A DNA stretch of 64,000 nt from Reticulitermes speratus (taxonomy: Eukaryota; Arthropoda; Insecta; Blattodea; Rhinotermitidae): positions 49,997,630-50,061,629 of the forward strand of contig JAJKFL010000003.1 of NCBI GenBank assembly GCA_021186555.1, in the 5' to 3' direction. This document shows positions 60,201 through 64,000 of this stretch, piece after piece. The notes below the pieces were generated by a model. It saw only the letters and a program-made list of their open reading frames with translations, ran no database searches and was not told where the DNA came from. Both the position numbers and the translations under genes were made by a program. Numbering within the stretch: position 1 is the stretch's first letter; each line of letters begins with the position of its first letter.

Positions 60201-62475
60201 TGCGTACGTACGCTATTGTCGTAACCATCTTATTCATTTACACCAATTTATTTAGTGCGTGCATGCATGCTAAGGGTGTCGTCTTGATCAGCGGTCGCCA
60301 ACCGGTGGTCCGCGAGAAAATTTTGGTGGTCCGTGGAGAAATTTGGACATTATTTGCAATTTTTATGTTTATTATATTGTTTCATTATATTCTGATTCGT
60401 CTTCGTGTCACCGACACAAGATCGCTGACAATGTTCGCCTTATTACGTTGAATCAAATATCATATTAATAAAATGGAACTTTTATGATCATTATTTTATA
60501 GATGTTTGTACCTTTTTAAAAAAATTCATGTTAGTGGTCCGCGGGATTCAAAATTGTGAGTTTAGTGGTCCGTGAGGTCCGAATGGTTGGCGACCGCTGG
60601 TCTTGATAACAGCGATTTTCTTTGTTCCTTATGTTGTTACAGTTGTGCAACTGTATGTGGAGGTTAGGTAAAAACACACAAAACTTTTGTTTTATTTAGC
60701 ATAAATGTCTGTTTTGTTTAACCAAGTGATATGAGTAATAATTATTTATCCTGTCATTTAGGCCACAGTGTTGGAAGAAATGCCAGCATTTCCTGAGCGT
60801 GAGTCATCTATTTTAGCTGTTCTGAAGAAAAAGAAGCCTGGTAGGGTACCAGAAAATGAAATTCGTGAAGGAAAGAGCCCTGCTCCAATTACCAATCACC
60901 AGAATGACCAGTCCACAGTACAGGTAATGAATTAGATGTAGTGTCTGATTGCTTTTACATGTTATGAAAGTTTTCTTTTTAGTGGTTTCTTCTGCACTCC
61001 AGTGTGTGAAGCCATTTATTCTTGAGTGCTGTATGAGTGGGCAGCTAGGTATGATTTTTCTGCAACTGGACGCAGCTTTAGTCTTAAATTATCCAGACAT
61101 AAATGTCTTTGGTTCTTTGTTCATTAGCATGTGTACACAATAGTGTCACTGAATTCTAGAGTAGCACATCCTTGAACCTCTTTTTTTTAAGATCTGTTTA
61201 GGTATTGTAGTATTCATCACTCATCTCCTTGCGTGCTTCTGAGACATCACGTTTATGCAGGGTGTACCCATTTTTGTTTTCTTGGCACTGCTTGCATGTG
61301 GTTTGTAACATGTGTGAAAAACTGGGCAGGAGGTATGTGACATGAACATTAGACATTGGTTTCTAGTAGTGAAACGAATGCCAGGGCAGTTTCTCATACT
61401 GTTGTTAAGCACATTGTGTGTGTTTGCTTGCAGGCAGCAACAGTAAACAATGTGTCGGCAGATCTGCTGGGTTTATCGACACCACCAGCATCGCAACCAG
61501 CAGCTCCCAGCAACACTGGTGTGCTGTTAGACATGTTTGGAGATATATATAGTGGTTCTCAAAATACTGCTAACAACATAAACAACCTAGCCCCTGCACA
61601 AAGTACATACAATGCAAAGAAGTGAGTACTTACATATTTTTACCATAAATCATTCATGTACTTTCATTTAGATTAGGCTCAGAAAGACAGAATGCTCCAG
61701 GAAAGTGGAGCTAAGAAAGTTTGCTTTTCTTTGATTGTGACATGCTGTTGCTCTTTATCACAAGTCTATAAATATAAGAAACATTCTTCTGCACAGCTGT
61801 AGGTAAAGTCTGTCCTGTTACATGCCAAGCAGGCACCTTTGTGCAGGAAGGGGGTGGATGGTCAGTGCCATGCCCTGGCCACTTCACCCCTGGGAAAGAG
61901 ACTGGTACCCATTGTTCAGGAGGCTGGGTGGGCCTCAAGACCAGTGTGGATGGGTCTGGAAAATCTCACACCACCAGGGCTTGAACCCTGGACTGTTCCA
62001 GCATGTAGCAAGTTGCCATACCTTCTGTGTCATCCCAGTTGCCCAGCTCAACTATATCTTGACTGTAATTATTCTCACTTGCTACATGTTTCAACTGTAA
62101 CACCTGTGTACCTCCTTGGAGAAGATGTTGGTGGGTTTGTGTTCCCAGTGTTACGAAGGAATGTGGTGGTTTTGAAACAATGGGAAACACTAACGGAGCA
62201 ACGTAGCGTCACATTCCAGAGGACCTGGATCCTTACTGTAATTGAGCTGTAATGAAAATTGTTTGTGATAAAGACTATATGGCTTATTCTTTGCATTGTA
62301 CCAAAAAACAAGGATTTTTTTCTATGTGTTCATGATTCTTTACAGGTTTGTGTGTAAAAATAATGGCGTTCTGTTTGAAAATGATCTTATTCAGATAGGT
62401 GTAAAGTCAGAGTTTCGGCAAAACTTGGGAAGACTTGGACTCTTCTATGGTAATAAAACATCCTTTGTATTACAG
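36190..62475 (+). CDS. AP2A: AP-2 complex subunit alpha (alpha-adaptin), 14 exons, 3' end outside window
   Basis: Alpha-adaptin is a large subunit of the AP-2 clathrin adaptor. It binds PtdIns(4,5)P2 and cargo at the plasma membrane and recruits accessory proteins through its appendage. Exons: 36190-36253, 45825-46036, 48416-48504, 50029-50133, 51902-52133, 52765-52873, 53728-54047, 55380-55517, 56230-56412, 58056-58187, 59146-59343, 60762-60923, 61434-61621, 62346-62475. All splice in phase for 754 codons. The trunk (about residues 10-600) carries SDIRNCKSKEAEI, with Arg20 matching the mammalian Arg21 of the dileucine site, and YQKKKYVCK (Lys54-56 and Lys60), the known lipid-binding basic patch. 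A hinge with DLLGLSTPP follows from about 600 to 710, then the start of the appendage ([20 protein letters not shown]). About 190 residues of appendage are missing, beyond the window. Intron 1 is 9.6 kb. No frameshift was seen. Confidence 0.96.
36831..36915. mobile_element. Left end of a pogo/Tigger-like MITE
   Basis: CAGTAAAATTCTGTTAATCC followed by TGGGATCAGACACTTGCCAG matches the left side of the 4670-4936 element. No right end was found, so the copy is truncated. Confidence 0.55.
37000..39286. other. AP2A intron 1 sequence with simple repeats only
   Basis: Contains a CA-rich tract (37761-37820) and AAT-rich tract (38832-38866). No gene or repeat family was recognised otherwise. Near 39110-39200 a short inverted pair (catccaccaggaatttatag and tataaattcctggtgaatg) occurs. 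Confidence 0.5.
39287..39585 (+). repeat. SINE family B, full length with tRNA-like head
   Basis: The head GGGATAGCTCAGTCGGTATA (A box) and GGGGATCGAATCCC (B box) would pass for a tRNA. The body has ccagaccggccctggggccc, ggtaaagcggccggggcgtg and the tail tctgggccttcatggcctgt, aactttacctttacc. It lies in AP2A intron 1. Confidence 0.88.
41415..41590. repeat. E-type dispersed repeat
   Basis: Ends ttacaccatgtcgtatggta and ttgacgtcgcgtacatccca are inverted, with cctttgaaatgttagtagct-type arms and ctcatcttcagggtca between. It lies in AP2A intron 1. Confidence 0.65.
41846..41995 (+). repeat. SINE family C, 5' part, forward
   Basis: ttggctcaggtggttagtca and ccaggttcattcccaggcca, then catgtgggatttgtggcaga, match the C head and body. 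It is truncated at a T run. A further C fragment in the opposite sense lies near 40905-40970. Confidence 0.7.
42665..42940 (+). repeat. SINE family B, diverged
   Basis: The head ctaggctacgggctgggtga, B box agggttcaattcc, body with gaagctaaccgtttaccttt and tail gtcttcatggcatggtgctt. It lies in AP2A intron 1. Confidence 0.65.
43344..43368. repeat. Microsatellite (TTC)n
   Basis: Eight TTC units, about 110 bases left of an F-type repeat. Confidence 0.9.
43476..43660 (+). repeat. F-type repeat
   Basis: gcgaaaagtgactatttagc, ctcctactggatggattttc, atgaaattttatatttgagg and gattaaaatcagtttgg are shared with 62878-63045 in the same order. Confidence 0.65.
43665..43895 (+). repeat. G-type repeat ending in ATTAAATAAACT
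   Basis: gccaggacagtgattttccc ... cattattcaccaaccatttt, accatctgatggctgtatag and cggcatcattaaataaact recur at 46838-47055 (+), and in reverse near 41650-41790, 44570-44705 and 50595-50765. Probably a SINE or short LINE tail; type unresolved. Confidence 0.65.
45598..45775 (+). repeat. SINE family B, 5' truncated
   Basis: ctctttccctggaagtaaag, cagctggggtgggagaccaa, ccacccacctctgcctggtg and tgctttcatggaatgcacag match the B body and tail. It ends 50 bases before AP2A exon 2. Confidence 0.7.
45825..46036 (+). CDS. AP2A: AP2A exon 2 (basic lipid-binding patch)
   Basis: The acceptor is tttctag and the donor gtaagt. It encodes [40 protein letters not shown] and [17 protein letters not shown]. The KKKY/K cluster corresponds to the known PtdIns(4,5)P2 contact of alpha-adaptin. 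Confidence 0.97.
46290..46455. repeat. E-type dispersed repeat
   Basis: gtctgggatgtgacaccgtg at the left is mirrored by acttcacagaatcacatttc-agaagac at the right, with gctagttaccag/ggtaaccagctacc arms. It lies in AP2A intron 2. Confidence 0.7.
46838..47055 (+). repeat. G-type repeat, second forward copy
   Basis: cttggccaggcagtggctac, attattcactaccatctgat and cagtgtcattaaataaacta match 43665-43895. It lies in AP2A intron 2. Confidence 0.65.
47936..48195 (+). repeat. SINE family D, forward
   Basis: ggtggccatgtagtcttagg, B box caggtttgaatcc, then gtgcgctgatcactcgttca, gtgtgtgatctaggagg, an A/G-rich tract and gttatgccacagaaaaaa correspond to the reverse of 1481-1726. It lies in AP2A intron 2. 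Confidence 0.78.
48416..48504 (+). CDS. AP2A: AP2A exon 3
   Basis: The acceptor is ctttcag and the donor gtaaga. It encodes [20 protein letters not shown] and QSIKNDLTS, with a split Arg codon at the end. Confidence 0.96.
48810..49379. mobile_element. hAT-type non-autonomous element (570 bp), older copy
   Basis: The left end CAGCTGTTCTTAACCT and the right end AGGTTAAGAAGCCCTG form imperfect inverted termini. Flanking 8-mers atatagaa and atacagag match at 6 of 8. The interior is non-coding and AT-rich. It lies in AP2A intron 3. Confidence 0.75.
50029..50133 (+). CDS. AP2A: AP2A exon 4
   Basis: The acceptor is atttcag and the donor gtgagt. It encodes [20 protein letters not shown] and [14 protein letters not shown], adaptin trunk helical repeats. 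Confidence 0.96.
51902..52133 (+). CDS. AP2A: AP2A exon 5
   Basis: The acceptor is taaacag and the donor gtaaga. It encodes [40 protein letters not shown] and [20 protein letters not shown], ending SRLSR in phase 0. Confidence 0.97.
52765..52873 (+). CDS. AP2A: AP2A exon 6
   Basis: The acceptor is ttttcag and the donor gtataa. It encodes [20 protein letters not shown] and [16 protein letters not shown], nearly invariant in metazoan alpha-adaptins. Confidence 0.96.
53081..53292. repeat. Minisatellite, three units of about 70 bp
   Basis: Units start at 53081, 53151 and 53222, each opening g(a/g)tagaaggaattt and containing a GGGC/TCATAGAA block. It lies in AP2A intron 6, between exons 6 and 7. 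A second two-unit duplication (tggtccctccttcccttgag type) follows at 53489-53590. Confidence 0.88.
53728..54047 (+). CDS. AP2A: AP2A exon 7
   Basis: The acceptor is ttttcag and the donor gtaaag. It encodes [60 protein letters not shown] and the trunk up to VVILSMK. The open frame before 53728 and after 54047 is intronic. Confidence 0.97.
55380..55517 (+). CDS. AP2A: AP2A exon 8
   Basis: The acceptor is attcatag and the donor gtaaga. It holds 46 codons in phase 0: [46 protein letters not shown]. It is easy to miss because it lies in a different frame from the longest open frame here. Confidence 0.96.
56230..56412 (+). CDS. AP2A: AP2A exon 9
   Basis: A long T-rich tract leads to the acceptor tctttcag; the donor is gtatgg. 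It encodes [40 protein letters not shown] and [20 protein letters not shown]. Confidence 0.97.
57141..57746. repeat. Long foldback (about 600 bp) with tandem centre
   Basis: The outer arms (ttactattaacaaatgcacc and its inverse near 57720) continue inward for about 250 bases each. The centre holds repeated blocks GGTGTT..GAACACCTCC and CTCTAATTTACAGTGTA at 57390-57525. It interrupts an E-type repeat (56985-57120 and 57755-57790) in AP2A intron 9. Confidence 0.85.
58056..58187 (+). CDS. AP2A: AP2A exon 10
   Basis: The acceptor is gatacag and the donor gtgaga. It encodes [20 protein letters not shown] and [20 protein letters not shown], ending LHSK, phase 0. Confidence 0.96.
58965..59065 (+). 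repeat. H-type repeat
   Basis: gataaggaccagtggtgggc ... ggcaggaaattttctgagta, actgagtgactgtta is shared with 1420-1480 plus 1727-1800, 8028-8160, 26905-26960 and 49725-49830. Recurrent core: aacttcttgactagctgagcaac. It ends about 80 bases before AP2A exon 11. Confidence 0.6.
59146..59343 (+). CDS. AP2A: AP2A exon 11 (end of trunk)
   Basis: The acceptor is cttacag and the donor gtttgt. It encodes [40 protein letters not shown] and IVASTDVL. Confidence 0.96.
60289..60599. mobile_element. hAT-type MITE (311 bp) with perfect 8-bp target duplication
   Basis: Termini are CAGCGGTCGCCAACC and GGTTGGCGACCGCTG, a perfect 15-bp inverted repeat. The 8 bases gtcttgat occur on both sides (60281-60288 and 60600-60607), the target-duplication length of hAT elements. 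The interior has GGTCCGCG/CGCGGACC-like inverted blocks and no coding sequence. It lies in AP2A intron 11. Confidence 0.92.
60762..60923 (+). CDS. AP2A: AP2A exon 12 (start of hinge)
   Basis: The acceptor is catttag and the donor gtaatg. It encodes [40 protein letters not shown] and a polar stretch ending TVQ. Confidence 0.96.
61434..61621 (+). CDS. AP2A: AP2A exon 13 (hinge)
   Basis: The acceptor is ttgcag and the donor gtgagt. It encodes [20 protein letters not shown], then a Pro/Ser/Asn-rich low-complexity linker with [12 protein letters not shown]. The low conservation is normal for the hinge. Confidence 0.93.
61801..62025 (-). repeat. SINE family B, reverse, in AP2A intron 13
   Basis: On + it reads ggccacttcacccctgggaa, ggtacccattgttcaggagg, ctgggtgggcctcaagacca and ccagggcttgaaccctgg, the reverse complement of the B body and B box. 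Confidence 0.75.
62346..62475 (+). CDS. AP2A: AP2A exon 14 (start of appendage domain)
   Basis: The acceptor is tttacag and the donor gtaaat. It encodes [40 protein letters not shown] and VLQ, the first beta strands of the ear. The following exons are not present up to 64000. Confidence 0.96.
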
Positions 62476-62616
62476 GTAAATAGCATTAGGCACAATAACT
62501 TGAAAGTAAATGTTATATAATAGACATGTCAGAATAAACAAAAGATGACACTCATGCACTGTTCAAACATTTTAACAGTTATTGTTAAAAGTTTTAAAAC
62601 TTTCGCGGCGACATGA

Positions 62617-62791
62617 TTCAATATAGTTTTCTCGGGCGCACAGCCGCGTCAATTCGTTTGAATACAACGTTTCGGGACTAGCTCCGTCCCCATCCTCAGG
62701 CAAAACTCCTGAGGATGGGGACGGAGCTAGTCCCCGAAACGTTGTATTCAAACGAATTGACGCGGCTGTGCGCCCGAGAAAACTGTATTGA
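62617..62791. repeat. Near-perfect hairpin, 84-bp arms with a 7-base loop
   Basis: The left arm 62617-62700 and the right arm 62708-62791 differ at only a few positions, including one C in the tract GTCCCC versus GTCCC. It is CpG-rich (ctcgggcgcacagccgcgtc), unlike the surroundings, which suggests a young insertion in AP2A intron 14. Confidence 0.93.
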
Positions 62792-62821
62792 GTTATTGTT
62801 AATCTCTACTGACCAGAAATT

Positions 62822-62855
<34 letters not shown>

Positions 62856-62860
62856 CAGTA
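62822..62860. repeat. Microsatellite (TAG)n
   Basis: About 12 TAG units followed directly by an F-type repeat. Confidence 0.9.
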
Positions 62861-62877
62861 GCAATTACACATGTTTG

Positions 62878-63045
62878 CATGTGAAAAGTGACTGTTAGCT
62901 TTGTCATGTTTTTTATGTGTGCTTGTCCACATGGAACAACCCAGCTCCTGCTGGACAGATGTTTATGAAATTTTATACTGGGGATCCTTACTGAAATCTG
63001 TCAAGGGAATCAAAGTTTGGCTCAGATCAGACAAAAATAACAGAC
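62878..63045 (+). repeat. F-type repeat, second copy
   Basis: gtgaaaagtgactgttagct, gctcctgctggacagatgtt, tatgaaattttatactgggg and ctcagatcagacaaaaataa align to 43476-43660. Confidence 0.65.
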
Positions 63046-63967
63046 ACTGTGTGTGAACATCTGTGTGTTTGGTCTCTGACATTGATTACTAGTCTTCATA
63101 ATCAAACAGACTGTGTTTTCTGTGAGGTGTATGCTGAGGGCCAACAAACTGTTTTATAATTGAGACATAGTGTTATCTGTGTGGTATGAGCTGAGGGTGC
63201 AGGAACAGTGGAACGGAAACACTTGAGCATCGAACATCAACTATGATCAATTGTGAACATTGTGTTTCATCGTTAAGGTTTATTCATTGTACATCTCCTT
63301 GTTTATGATATCTTGATGCCCATTCTAAATCTGGTGCTAAGGTACAGGTAAATCTCACAATGTTTGTTAAAATGCTCATTATTTTTTTTTGGAAACTGTT
63401 TAGGAATTTAACATACAGAGAAAATAACAAGATGAACTAGACAGAAGTGTTTTCTTGTGGATGTCTCCTGTCTTGCAATAATGAGCCACAATCCGTGTTA
63501 GAGAACTCCTAAACTATAAACTAAACTATGACACGTCCATAATAACTGATTGAACTATCCATAACAATAGACTGGACATAGTTATATTTGACAAAACCAC
63601 AAAGAAGCGTACTTAATAGATGTAGCAATTCCTAACAGTCATAACCTTCCCAGCCCTATCACCGAGAAGATCGAGAAGTGTACAGGGTTGAAGAAGGGCT
63701 TATAAGAATATGACAACTAAAAACAGCCTATAAAATACCACTAGTATTATCCTCAATGGGTATTATTCCAAACAAATTACACAAAAGTTTAAAACTACTT
63801 AATCTCTGCCCTGCCCTATATATTGGAATGCAGAAAGCAGTAATACTTAATACATGCTGTATAGTCAGAAAGGTTTTGGCAGAACAGTGAATAAGAAGTG
63901 CTTGGTCAGTGAGACCTATACTCTTTTGAGAAGCGGCTGAACTGCTGTGAAGTACAGAATGTGGGTG
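63046..63967. other. AP2A intron 14 continuation, nothing recognised
   Basis: No appendage-domain exon is found here, so the next AP2A exon lies beyond 64000. Confidence 0.6.
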
Positions 63968-63990
63968 GTGATGATGATGATGATGATGAT
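63968..63990. repeat. Microsatellite (GAT)n
   Basis: Seven GAT units near the window end. Confidence 0.85.
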
Positions 63991-64000
63991 AATCAGTGAC

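Noticed and set aside
60020..60451. 143-codon open frame
   Set aside because: It runs through the hAT MITE and intron sequence, with no recognisable protein.
61839..62252. 137-codon open frame
   Set aside because: It is made of a reverse family B SINE plus an E-type repeat.
1..64000. CRISPR array, bacterial operon, integron or prophage
   Set aside because: Spliced animal genes, SINEs and microsatellites throughout; the only direct tandem repeats are microsatellites and one minisatellite.

Overview
The window is animal nuclear DNA, almost certainly from an insect and possibly from a cockroach- or termite-like lineage with a large genome. The lineage is my inference from the repeat style and cannot be settled without a database search. 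It carries parts of three spliced genes, all on the + strand, with GT-AG introns of hundreds of bases to about 10 kb. Roughly nine tenths of the sequence is intron or intergenic DNA filled with tRNA-derived SINEs, small DNA transposons, foldback elements and microsatellites. There is no sign of bacterial genes, CRISPR arrays or viral genes.

Layout: (1) 2165-9898 holds the 3' part of a GAS2-like actin/microtubule cross-linker (six exons, CH domain then GAS2/GAR domain). Its 5' exons lie outside the window or were not found. Two exons each appear to lack one G, both within a GGGAC context, and one intron appears to be GC-AG. (2) 9899-17393 is intergenic and repeat-rich. (3) 17394-29021 is a complete eight-exon ALG8, the ER glucosyltransferase that adds the second glucose to the dolichol-linked oligosaccharide. 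It joins in phase into a 523-residue protein. Its introns host an intact-ORF mariner transposon (22479-23793) and an internally deleted Tc1/mariner-type element (24805-25568). (4) 29022-36189 is intergenic, with a probable upstream 5' UTR exon for the next gene. (5) 36190-62475 holds 14 in-phase coding exons of the AP-2 adaptor complex alpha subunit (about 754 codons). The rest of the appendage domain lies beyond the window.

The three genes are unrelated housekeeping functions (cytoskeleton, N-glycosylation, clathrin endocytosis) and do not form a pathway or operon.

The most unusual structure is in the repeats. At least six foldback (inverted-repeat) elements with dissimilar arms carry the same internal module next to the loop: a CTGA(T/A/G)GATGG-like box, a short stem-loop, then GAAAC(A/G)T. 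The order resembles a hammerhead-ribozyme core, although most copies break the strict consensus and I did not find a cleavage site. The SINEs are also modular: families with different heads and tails share a central block.
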